Positions 16,264-23,945 of a stretch of 64,000 nt of DNA are shown piece after piece. Below the pieces are notes generated by a model. The model was not told where the DNA came from. It did not search any database and saw nothing but the letters and a program-made list of their open reading frames with translations. Positions within the stretch are counted from its first letter, which is position 1. Each line of letters opens with the position of its first letter. This DNA comes from a bacterium. GTDB lineage: Bacteria > Pseudomonadota > Alphaproteobacteria > Caulobacterales > Caulobacteraceae. The stretch is taken from contig JAVBXP010000026.1 of assembly GCA_030824495.1 (NCBI GenBank), positions 43,637 to 107,636 of the forward strand, in the 5' to 3' direction. The translations under genes and the position numbers were made by a program.

Positions 16264-17531
16264 TCGAGGCCGGCCGCCGAGAGGACTGCGGCTAGCCCGA
16301 CGCTCATGCCGCGCACGCTTGCGCCTTTCTCGACGTCGATCCACTCCTCGAGCGAGTGCGCCCGCCCGCCGGTTCCGCCTGAGCCGATGGTGATGGCCGG
16401 AATGCCTTTGGACATCGGCGCATTGGCGTCCGTGGATGAGGCGTTGAAGCTGGGCTTGAAGCCCAGGGCCGTGACCGCCGCGGCGGTGTTGGCGACCAGG
16501 GGCGCCGTCGCCGGCGTCTGGCCGGCCGGGCGGTCGCCGATGGAGGTCAGTTCGACGCTGACAGCGCCAAAGCGCGTCGAGCGGGCCTTGTTCTCGTGAA
16601 CCACCGCCTCGTCCATGATCGCCTTGAAGCGTGTCTCCAGCTTGGCCAGCTCCCCGGCGTCGGCCGAGCGCATGTCGAAGTCTGTGAACACCTTGTCGGG
16701 GATGGCGTTCACGGACGTCCCGCCGCCGGTGATCGAGGCCGAATAGGTGACCTTGGGATTGGTCGGCGCCTCGATGGTGTAGAGGTCGGCGACCGCCTTA
16801 CCCATGGCCGCCATCGGGTTGACGATGCCGAACGCGCCGTAGCTGTGGCCGCCCGGCCCCTTGAAGGTGGCGCGGTAGCGCTTGGACCCGACGCCGATGT
16901 GGGTGATCTGGCTGGGATCGATGCCATCGACCGAGAAGAACGCCTTGGTGCGGTCCTTGTACTTGCCCTCGTTAAAGAAGTGGCGGACGCCGCGCAGGTC
17001 GCCGGCTCCTTCCTCGCCGACCGTGCCCACGAACAGGATGTCGCTCTCGGTGCGGATCTTGGCCGCGTCCAGCGCGCGAGCCCAGGCCAGCAGGACCGCC
17101 AGGGCGCGGCTGTCGTCGGCGATGCCCGGTGCATAGAGTTTCGTGCCCTCGCGACGGACCTTCACGTCCGTTCCTTCAGGGAACACCGTGTCGAGGTGGG
17201 CCGAGACCACGACCACGGGACCAGGCTTTGATCCCTTGCGCAGGGCCATGACATTGCCCTCGGAGTCGATCTCGATATTGGTCAGGCCGTGCGCTTCAAG
17301 CATCGCCCTATAGGCCTTGCCGCGCGCTTCTTCCTTGAACGGCGGGGCGGGGATCTCCGTCAGGGTGATGATGTCGGCGACCATGCGGTCATGCTCCCGA
17401 TCCAGGGTCGCCACCGCGGTCTTGAAGGCCGGGCTGGCGACGATCTTGCCGACGTCATGGGTTGGCGCAGCCAGGGCCGGCGAAGCGAGGAGGGCGCCAA
17501 GGGCGACGACGGCGGGAAGGGTGCGGGGCAT
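16260..17531 (-). CDS. Exported M20-family zinc peptidase
   Basis: The 423-residue product has a signal peptide (LPAVVALGALLASPALA) and a M20/M25/M40 metallopeptidase domain. Metal-ligand motifs are VSAHLDTVFPEGTD, then the bridging Asp in IADDSRALAVLLAWA and the general base/ligand pair in VGEEGAGDL. The dimerisation domain follows (KGPGGHSYGAFG). The C-terminal segment SSTDANAPMSKGIPAITIGSGG carries the later ligands. It likely cleaves small peptides or acylated amino acids in the periplasm; the substrate is not predictable. It is convergent with the exported protein gene and lies downstream of the sigma gene on the same strand, 71 bases away. Confidence 0.9.
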   Translation of the reverse strand: MPRTLPAVVALGALLASPALAAPTHDVGKIVASPAFKTAVATLDREHDRMVADIITLTEIPAPPFKEEARGKAYRAMLEAHGLTNIEIDSEGNVMALRKGSKPGPVVVVSAHLDTVFPEGTDVKVRREGTKLYAPGIADDSRALAVLLAWARALDAAKIRTESDILFVGTVGEEGAGDLRGVRHFFNEGKYKDRTKAFFSVDGIDPSQITHIGVGSKRYRATFKGPGGHSYGAFGIVNPMAAMGKAVADLYTIEAPTNPKVTYSASITGGGTSVNAIPDKVFTDFDMRSADAGELAKLETRFKAIMDEAVVHENKARSTRFGAVSVELTSIGDRPAGQTPATAPLVANTAAAVTALGFKPSFNASSTDANAPMSKGIPAITIGSGGTGGRAHSLEEWIDVEKGASVRGMSVGLAAVLSAAGLD

Positions 17532-17602
17532 GAGTTATCCGGTCGGAACTTGAGTCGCCGCATAGTAGCGGTGGAGGAGGGGGCGGCTAGAGCGCTTGCG
17601 GC

Positions 17603-18139
17603 CTAGGCGCGGCTGGCCTCGGGCAGATCGAGGGCCATCACGTCGGAGGCCTCGTCAGCGTCCATGATCTTGAGCAGCCGGGCCCGGGCCCGGTTCACCC
17701 GGCTTTTGATGGTGCCCAGCGCGCAGCCGCAGATCTCGGCGGCCTCCTCATAGGAAAGACCCGCCGCGCCGACCAGGATCAGGGCCTCGCGATGCTCATC
17801 GGGCAATCGGGCCAGCCCGGCTTGCAGCGCACGCATGGCGACGCTCCAGTCCTGGGTGGGCGGCGAACTCAGATTGTTGGCGTACTCGCCGGTCTCGTCG
17901 CGAACTTCACGTCTGCGGCGGATAACCTGGGTGTAGTAGGTGTTGCGCAGAATGGTGAACAGCCAAGCTCGAAGATTGGTGCCGACTTCAAACTTGTCGC
18001 GGTTGGTCCAGGCCTTGATGAGAGTGTCCTGCACCAGGTCATCGGCGTCCGATCCGTTGTGGCACAAGGACCAGGCGAAAGCCCGCAGGGCCGGGATCAT
18101 CGCCACGACCTCGCTGCGCCAATCGCTGTCTTCGCTCAT
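17603..18139 (-). CDS. EcfG-type (ECF15) RNA polymerase sigma factor
   Basis: The 178-residue product is an ECF sigma factor of the general-stress-response (EcfG/ECF15) type. Sigma-2 is seen in FAWSLCHNGSDADDLVQDTL and TNLRAWLFTILRNTYYTQ, and sigma-4 in LPDEHREALILVGAAGLSYE and ICGCALGTIKSRVNRARARL. The ATG at 18139 starts MSEDSDW. Its own upstream region holds GGAAC-N16-CGTT, the known EcfG promoter consensus, so autoregulation is likely. Unlike the usual arrangement, no nepR or phyR lies beside it, so it may be a secondary EcfG paralogue (as SigU is to SigT in Caulobacter). Control by an anti-sigma factor encoded elsewhere is an inference. Confidence 0.9.
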   Translation of the reverse strand: MSEDSDWRSEVVAMIPALRAFAWSLCHNGSDADDLVQDTLIKAWTNRDKFEVGTNLRAWLFTILRNTYYTQVIRRRREVRDETGEYANNLSSPPTQDWSVAMRALQAGLARLPDEHREALILVGAAGLSYEEAAEICGCALGTIKSRVNRARARLLKIMDADEASDVMALDLPEASRA

Positions 18140-18196
18140 GCTGGCCTCGGTCCGCGTCTCGCCTTGGAGGGGAATTTCGCGTTTCGGTAGTTTCTC

Positions 18197-18221
18197 AACG
18201 CGTCCTTGATCCAACCGTTCC
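18197..18221 (-). promoter_or_regulatory. EcfG-type promoter for the sigma factor gene
   Basis: On the minus strand the sequence reads GGAAC, sixteen bases, CGTT, exactly the published general-stress-response consensus. The -10 element lies 58 bases before the ATG at 18139. It is back to back with a second such promoter at 18256. Confidence 0.8.
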
Positions 18222-18255
18222 GGCTTGCGATTGGCCGCGGACACCCCAGATTTCC

Positions 18256-18280
18256 GGAACTGCGTATGGGTTACGGCGTT
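18256..18280 (+). promoter_or_regulatory. EcfG-type promoter for the egtB-egtD fusion gene
   Basis: On the plus strand GGAAC (18256-18260), sixteen bases and CGTT (18277-18280) match the general-stress consensus perfectly. Transcription would begin near 18288, about 60 bases before the chosen egtBD start. Confidence 0.8.
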
Positions 18281-18351
18281 TGGCGGGGGACCGGCGGCGG
18301 CGGCAGCGCGGACGACGACACTCACGATCTCATCGACGAATGGAACGGCGA

Positions 18352-20583
18352 ATGGCGTCACATGACGAACAGAGCTTGGCCCCAGCCCCATTGAGAGCGG
18401 CCCGCGCGCGCGAGGCTGTTGCCCGCTATCGCAAGATGCGTCAGGGCACCTTGGCGTTGACGCGCCATCTGTCCGCCGAGGACCAATTGGCCCAATCCAT
18501 GCCGGACGCCAGCCCCGCGAAATGGCATCTGGCCCATACGACCTGGTTCTTCGAGACCTTCCTGCTGGGACCGCGCCTGGCGAACTACACGCCGTTCGAT
18601 CCGGCCTTCGCCTATCTATTCAACTCCTACTACGAGGCGCTGGGACCGCGTCAGCCGCGGCCGGAGCGTGGCTTGCTCACCCGGCCGTCTTTGGATCGGG
18701 TGCTGGCCTATCGCGCGCACGTCGATGATGCGATGGCGGTGCTGCTCGACGGCGGCTGTGAAGGCTTCGCCGAGTTGCTCGACCTTGGCTTGGCGCACGA
18801 GGAGCAGCATCAGGAACTGATCCTGATGGATATTCTCCACCTCTTCGCCCAATCGCCTTTGAAGCCCGCCTATGCGCCGGCCCCCGCGCTGCCCGTCGGG
18901 CGCGATCCCGGCAAGGCCGCGCAGGTCGCCTTCGACGGCGGGTTGGTCGAGATCGGACACGACGGCGACGGCTTCGCATTCGACAACGAGAGCCCGCGCC
19001 ACAAGACGTTCCTGGAGCCCTACCGCCTGGCCGATCGCCTGGTGACGAACGGCGAATGGCTCTCGTTCATGGCCGACGGCGGCTACAACCGGCCTGAGCT
19101 GTGGCTCGCCGAAGGTTGGGCCAGGGTCCAGGCCGAAGGCTGGACCGCGCCGCTTTACTGGGAAGACGGTCCTGCCGGCTGGCTGGCCATGACCTTGCAG
19201 GGCCGCCGCGCGGTCGCGCCGCATGCCCCGGTGACGCACATCAGTTTCTATGAGGCGGACGCCTATGCGACCTGGGCCGGCGCGCGCCTGCCGACCGAAG
19301 CGGAGTGGGAGCACGCCGCGGCGGATCTGCCGACGGCCGGGAACCTGCTGAACGCAGGCCAGCTAGGGCCGGCCGCCGCAGCGCCTGGTCCTGGTCTGCG
19401 CCAGATGTTCGGCGACGTATGGGAGTGGACCCGCAGCGCCTACGCGCCCTATCCGGGGTTCCACCCGGCGGCCGGGGCGGTGGGTGAGTACAACGGCAAG
19501 TTCATGATCGGCCAGATGGTGCTGCGCGGCGGGTGCTGTGTAACCCCCGATGGGCATGTGCGGGCGAGCTATCGCAACTTCTTCTATCCCCATCAGCGCT
19601 GGATGTTCTCCGGGCTCCGATTGGCTTGGGACGCCGGGTCTGAACGCGCGGCGGCCTCGCCGGCCAGCGACGCCTTCAAGGACGATGTTCTGGCGGGCCT
19701 CTCGCGCCCTCAGAAGGAGCTTTCCGCCAAGTATTTCTACGACGCCGAGGGATCACGGCTGTTCGAAGAGATCACCGAGCTGCCGGAATACTACCCAACC
19801 CGTACTGAGCTCGCGCTCCTGAAGGACCGGGCGCCGGAGATGGCGGCTCTAATCCCGACGGACGCCGCCTTGGTGGAGTTCGGCAGCGGCGCCAGCACGA
19901 AGACGCGGCTGTTGCTCGACGCCGCGCCGCAGCTTGGCGTCTACGTGCCAATCGACATCAGTCAGTCGGCTCTGGACGCAGCGGCCGCATCCATCGCACG
20001 CGACTATCCGAGCTTGCGTGTCGCGCCTTTGGTCGATGATTTCACGACGGCCCTGGCCCTGCCTGGCGAGACAGAGGGACGGCCGCGCGTCGGCTTCTTC
20101 CCCGGCTCGACCATCGGCAATTTCAAGCCAGACGAAGTGGTGGCCTTCCTGGCTGGAGCCAAGCGCTTGCTTGGCTCAGGCGCCGGCTTCCTTGTTGGAT
20201 TGGATCTGGCGAAAGAGGAAGCCACCCTAGTGGCGGCCTATGACGACGCCCAAGGCGTCACCGCGGCGTTCAATGTGAACCTGCTGAGCAGGATCAACCG
20301 CGAGCTTGGTGGGGACTTCGATCTGGCTGCGTTCGAGCATCGCGCGATCTGGAACGCGGTCGAAAGCCGCGTCGAGATGCATCTCGTCAGCCGTGAGGAC
20401 CAGATCGTGACCGTGGCGGGTCACAGTTTCGCGTTCAACGCGGGCGAAACCATCCATACGGAGAACTCCTACAAGTTCACCGTGACGGGTTTCGAGAAAC
20501 TCGCCGGTCGGGCGGGTTGGAAGCTGGAACGCTGCTGGGAAAGCCCCGCTCCAAGCTTCGTAATGGTGCTTCTGAGAGCCTAG
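18352..20583 (+). CDS. Ergothioneine biosynthesis fusion: EgtB sulfoxide synthase - EgtD histidine methyltransferase
   Basis: One 743-residue protein carries both main steps of ergothioneine synthesis. Residues 15-165 are the DinB-like part of EgtB with the iron-binding histidines His62 (WHLAHTTW) and His149/His153 (HEEQHQEL). Residues about 195-428 are the formylglycine-enzyme-like domain (LPTEAEWEHAA, FGDVWEWT, VLRGGCC, ASYRNFFYP). Residues about 440-743 are EgtD, the SAM-dependent histidine trimethylase: KYFYDAEGSRLFEEI, LVEFGSGASTKT, FFPGSTIGNF and ENSYKF. Free-standing EgtB and EgtD are the bacterial norm, and the fungal Egt1 fusion has the methyltransferase first. The start at 18352 is the second of two close ATGs (18340, 18352); neither has a strong ribosome site. 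An EcfG promoter precedes it. Confidence 0.9.
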   Translation: MASHDEQSLAPAPLRAARAREAVARYRKMRQGTLALTRHLSAEDQLAQSMPDASPAKWHLAHTTWFFETFLLGPRLANYTPFDPAFAYLFNSYYEALGPRQPRPERGLLTRPSLDRVLAYRAHVDDAMAVLLDGGCEGFAELLDLGLAHEEQHQELILMDILHLFAQSPLKPAYAPAPALPVGRDPGKAAQVAFDGGLVEIGHDGDGFAFDNESPRHKTFLEPYRLADRLVTNGEWLSFMADGGYNRPELWLAEGWARVQAEGWTAPLYWEDGPAGWLAMTLQGRRAVAPHAPVTHISFYEADAYATWAGARLPTEAEWEHAAADLPTAGNLLNAGQLGPAAAAPGPGLRQMFGDVWEWTRSAYAPYPGFHPAAGAVGEYNGKFMIGQMVLRGGCCVTPDGHVRASYRNFFYPHQRWMFSGLRLAWDAGSERAAASPASDAFKDDVLAGLSRPQKELSAKYFYDAEGSRLFEEITELPEYYPTRTELALLKDRAPEMAALIPTDAALVEFGSGASTKTRLLLDAAPQLGVYVPIDISQSALDAAAASIARDYPSLRVAPLVDDFTTALALPGETEGRPRVGFFPGSTIGNFKPDEVVAFLAGAKRLLGSGAGFLVGLDLAKEEATLVAAYDDAQGVTAAFNVNLLSRINRELGGDFDLAAFEHRAIWNAVESRVEMHLVSREDQIVTVAGHSFAFNAGETIHTENSYKFTVTGFEKLAGRAGWKLERCWESPAPSFVMVLLRA

Positions 20584-20798
20584 CTCTCCAGACGCTCGCC
20601 GCGGGTGCGGCCGCCGCCCCGCGAAGACTCTCCACCCTTGCGCCCGGCTGAGGCGGCGAGATCGCGGTCCTTGGCGAAGCTGCGTTTCTCGCCGGGCACG
20701 CTGGCGCCGCCCTTGCGGGCGATCTCACGGCGACGTTCGGGGTTCATGGCGGCGAAACCGCGACGCGACTTCGGCTTGGCGTTGGGATCAAGATCCAT
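20580..20798 (-). CDS. KGG-motif general stress protein (YciG/Con-10-like)
   Basis: The 72-residue, highly basic product contains GFAAMNPERRREIARKGG followed by a second AASAGRKGGESS, the two KGG units typical of stress-induced small proteins (YciG of E. coli, Con-10 of fungi). Such proteins are usually induced in stationary phase or by desiccation in alphaproteobacteria under the general stress response. GAGGAG six bases before the ATG at 20798 fixes the start. I could not find a GGAAC-N16/17-CGTT match upstream. It converges on egtBD with stops sharing one CTAG. Confidence 0.85.
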   Translation of the reverse strand: MDLDPNAKPKSRRGFAAMNPERRREIARKGGASVPGEKRSFAKDRDLAASAGRKGGESSRGGGRTRGERLES

Positions 20799-21062
20799 GT
20801 GCGGCTCCTCTTTGCGTCGACCGTCGGGGGAGGGCGGTGACGCCGCTGCTTCCGTTACGGTCAAGCAAACTCGCCAGATGTAGCGGAGGTTGCGCGTAAA
20901 ATGAGATTGAGCCTGCGGCTATTAGCCCAACGCATCTGGCTTGAGCCGAGTGGCAAATGAGGCCTGGGGTGAGAATCATCTCGCCAGGCCCCGAAAACGC
21001 TAAGGAAACCGCGACGGCCCAGCCGCAGCCTCGGCGGTCATCTGGCCGTTAACAGCCGAAAA

Positions 21063-22412
21063 TCAAATCGGCAGTTGAACCTTGGCGGTGAGGCCGCCGC
21101 CGGGCCTGTTGACGAAGGTCACGTCGCCGCCATGGCCGCGGGCGATGGAGCGCACGACGGCCAGGCCAAGGCCAATGCCGCCGGTCTGGCGGCTGCGGGA
21201 GGGCTCGCGCCGATAGAACGGCTCGAACACCCGCTCGACCTCTTCGGTCGGAATTCCCGGGCCGTCGTCTTCGATTTCCACGATCGCGCTAGTGGCGTCG
21301 CTATAGATCCGGGCCCGAGCGCGCCCGCCGAACTTCACGGCGTTCTCCAGCAGGTTCGTGAACAGGCGCCGCAGGGCCAGCGGATCGCCATGCAGAACCA
21401 CCTTTTCCCCCAGTTCGACCTGGGTGTCGGCGCCGGTCTCGGCCATCTCGTCGCACAGGCTTTCGAGCAGCGAGGACAGTTCCAGCGGCGTGCGCTCGCC
21501 GTCGCGCGTGGTGTCGCGGACAAAGGCGAGGGCAGCGGAGATCATCTCCTCCATCTGGTCGATGTCGGCCGCCATCTTGACCCGCACGTCCTCCGGGACG
21601 TTCTCGATCCGAAACCGCAAGCGGGTGAGCGGAGTACGCAGGTCGTGTGCGATGGCGCCCACCATGGCCGTGCGATCCTCGACATAGCGGCGCAGGCGTT
21701 CCTGCATGTCGTTGAAGGCCTTCACCGCGACGTTGATTTCCGCCGAACCCTTGAGCGACAGCGGCGGAGCGCGAGGGTCGCGGCCCAGGCGCTCGGCGGC
21801 GTCGGTGAACAACCGGATGGGGGCGGAGAGCCGGCGGGCGAAGACAAAGGCGACAGGCGCCATCACCAGGGCCGAGAGGAAGAACAGCAGCACGATCCGT
21901 TGCTGCCAAGGATCCAGTCCGATGCCGCGTTCCGGGCGGACGATCTGCCAGCGGCCGTCGGGCTGTTGGACCGCGACATCGAAGGGCGCGATCAGGAAGT
22001 GCTCTTCCTGCTCGCCGCCGTCTCGGGCCATGCGGTCCCGGATCACCCGGAATACGCGACGGTCGGATACCGGAAAGCGAGAGGCGGACGAGATGACCAC
22101 CCGCTCGATGGGGACGTGCAGCGCCTCAGCCAGCTGGCTGCGGATCTTTGGCGTCATCCGGCTGTCGATCACCATCGCCGGGGCGTGGTCGACCGTCTTG
22201 ATCACCAAGGGGCGACGCTCGGTGAAGGCCGGCGGGGTTCCGTGAAACGCCTGGACGATCTCGCTGATGCGATAGAAATCGGGCGCGGGCGGAGGCAGGT
22301 TGAAAAGCAGGATCAGGCTGATGACCTGCGCCGCCGCCAAGCTGATGCCGATCAGGGCCAGGAGCTGGCCGAACAGCGATGCCGTCGGCCGCCCCGACCA
22401 AGGCGGCGTCAT
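21063..22412 (-). CDS. Sensor histidine kinase (EnvZ-like)
   Basis: The 449-residue product has a first membrane helix at about residues 12-35, a periplasmic domain to about residue 165, and a second helix (IVLLFFLSALVMAPVAFVFA). A HAMP linker follows (SAPIRLFTDAAERLG), then the phospho-acceptor box AIAHDLRTPLTRLRF, and an ATPase domain with NLLENAVKFGG, IEDDGPGIP and GGIGLGLAVVRSIA. It would phosphorylate the response regulator encoded just upstream, with which it overlaps by four bases (ATGA). The periplasmic domain gives no clue to the signal. Confidence 0.93.
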   Translation of the reverse strand: MTPPWSGRPTASLFGQLLALIGISLAAAQVISLILLFNLPPPAPDFYRISEIVQAFHGTPPAFTERRPLVIKTVDHAPAMVIDSRMTPKIRSQLAEALHVPIERVVISSASRFPVSDRRVFRVIRDRMARDGGEQEEHFLIAPFDVAVQQPDGRWQIVRPERGIGLDPWQQRIVLLFFLSALVMAPVAFVFARRLSAPIRLFTDAAERLGRDPRAPPLSLKGSAEINVAVKAFNDMQERLRRYVEDRTAMVGAIAHDLRTPLTRLRFRIENVPEDVRVKMAADIDQMEEMISAALAFVRDTTRDGERTPLELSSLLESLCDEMAETGADTQVELGEKVVLHGDPLALRRLFTNLLENAVKFGGRARARIYSDATSAIVEIEDDGPGIPTEEVERVFEPFYRREPSRSRQTGGIGLGLAVVRSIARGHGGDVTFVNRPGGGLTAKVQLPI

Positions 22413-23170
22413 GTACGCTTCACCTTGGCGGTGAACATGTAGCCTTCATTGCGGATGGTGCGGATCAGGTCCTGGCCGCCGCCATCGTCCAACTTGCGGC
22501 GCAGACGGCTGATCTGGACGTCGATGGCGCGATCGAACGCCTCCGAATCCGGACCGCGGGCGAACTCCAGCAACTGGTCACGGGTGAGCACGCGCTGCGG
22601 GCGCTCGACGAAGGCGCGCAGCAGCGAGAACTCGCCGGACGACAGGTTCACCACCACGCCCTCGGGGGAACGCAGCTCGCGGCGCACCAGGTCGAGGCGC
22701 CATCCGGCGAACTCGCAGCCAGCGCCGACCCCGGCGTTCTGCCCGCGATGCTCGGCCCGGCGCAGCACGGCGCGAACGCGGGCCAGAAGCTCACGCGGGT
22801 TGCAGGGCTTGGAGAGATAGTCGTCAGCGCCGAGTTCGAGGCCGACGATGCGGTCGGTGTCCTCGCCCATGGCCGACAGCATGATCACTGGCGGACCTTC
22901 GCCGACGGCGAGGCGGCGGCAAATCGCCAGGCCATCCTCGCCAGGAAGCATGACGTCCAGCACGATCAGATCGACCGAGCCGCGCTCCAGCACCTGTTCC
23001 ATCTCGCGGGCGTCGCCGGCGGTTTCGACGGTGTAGCCGTGCTTTCCCAGGAAGTCGGAGACAACGTCACGGATCCCGGGATCGTCATCGACCATCAGGA
23101 TGCGGGCGCCGGCCGGTGCGCTCTGCGCAGAGGCGGCGGACTGTTCGATGCGCGTTTCCATCCGGGGCAT
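22409..23170 (-). CDS. OmpR/PhoB-family response regulator
   Basis: The 253-residue product has an N-terminal receiver domain (ILMVDDDPGIRDVV, phospho-acceptor Asp in DLIVLDVMLPGEDG, Lys in YLSKPCNPRELLARV) and a C-terminal winged helix. The winged helix shows GEFSLLRAFVERPQRVLTRDQLLE, DVQISRLRRKL and IRTIRNEGYMF. A start three codons later (METRIEQ) is also possible. It overlaps the kinase gene by ATGA and follows the MBL-fold gene by 43 bases on the same strand, so the three may form one operon. Target genes are unknown. Confidence 0.93.
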   Translation of the reverse strand: MPRMETRIEQSAASAQSAPAGARILMVDDDPGIRDVVSDFLGKHGYTVETAGDAREMEQVLERGSVDLIVLDVMLPGEDGLAICRRLAVGEGPPVIMLSAMGEDTDRIVGLELGADDYLSKPCNPRELLARVRAVLRRAEHRGQNAGVGAGCEFAGWRLDLVRRELRSPEGVVVNLSSGEFSLLRAFVERPQRVLTRDQLLEFARGPDSEAFDRAIDVQISRLRRKLDDGGGQDLIRTIRNEGYMFTAKVKRT

Positions 23171-23213
23171 CTTTACGCGCTCGCGTAACGCTCAGATTTC
23201 ACGATTGAAAGCA

Positions 23214-23882
23214 TCAGGCGCCGGCCAGGACCTGATCGGCGACATAGGGATTGGTTCGGCGCTCCTGGCCGAAGCTCGACATCGGGCCGTGACCTGGCAC
23301 GAACCGCACATTGTCGCCCAGCGGCCAGAGCTTGCCGGTGATCGAGTCGATCAGCTGCTGATGGTTGCCGCGCGGGAAGTCGGTGCGGCCGATGGAGCCC
23401 TGGAACAGCACGTCGCCGACTTGTGCGAACTGCGCCTGGCGATGGAAGAAGATGACGTGACCCGGCGTGTGACCGGGGCAGTGATAGACCTCGAACTCGG
23501 TCTCGCCGAGCGTCACTTTGTCGCCGTCCTGCAGCCAGCGGTCCGGCGTGAAGGTGCGCGCCTCCGGCATGCCCCATTTGGCGCCCGAGGCCTCCATTTC
23601 GTCGATCCAGAAGGCGTCGTCCGGGTGCGGCCCCTCGATCGGAACGTCGAAGGCGGCCTTCAACGCGGCCGTGCCGCCAGCGTGGTCCAGGTGGCCGTGA
23701 GTGATCCAGATCTTTTCGAGCGTCAGGTTCTGGGAGTTCAGCGCCTCGATCAGGCGCGGGACTTCGCCGCCCGGATCGATGATGGCCGCCTTCAGGGTCT
23801 TGGCGCACCAGACGATGGTGCAGTTCTGCTGAAGCGGGGTGACCGGGGCGATCAGGGCGCGGATGGGAGGCTCGGCTTGCAT
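23214..23882 (-). CDS. MBL-fold metallo-hydrolase (glyoxalase II-like)
   Basis: The 222-residue cytoplasmic protein has the metallo-beta-lactamase zinc motif ITHGHLDHAGG, an upstream IIDPGGEVPRLIEAL, the later histidines in VYHCPGHTPGHVIFF and an Asp/His region in DFPRGNHQQLIDSI with VPGHGPMS. This is the YcbL/glyoxalase II-like group that hydrolyses thioesters, though many members have no proven substrate. It is followed by the two-component genes. Confidence 0.88.
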   Translation of the reverse strand: MQAEPPIRALIAPVTPLQQNCTIVWCAKTLKAAIIDPGGEVPRLIEALNSQNLTLEKIWITHGHLDHAGGTAALKAAFDVPIEGPHPDDAFWIDEMEASGAKWGMPEARTFTPDRWLQDGDKVTLGETEFEVYHCPGHTPGHVIFFHRQAQFAQVGDVLFQGSIGRTDFPRGNHQQLIDSITGKLWPLGDNVRFVPGHGPMSSFGQERRTNPYVADQVLAGA

Positions 23883-23913
23883 GCCCCCAACATCGGCCCT
23901 GACGCGTCATAAG

Positions 23914-23945
23914 AAAAGGCCCGGGCGAACCCGGGCCTTTCCATT
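23914..23945 (-). terminator. Rho-independent terminator of the permease gene
   Basis: Eleven-base arms AAAGGCCCGGG and CCCGGGCCTTT with a four-base loop directly follow the permease stop on the minus strand and run into TTTTCTTAT. Confidence 0.88.
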
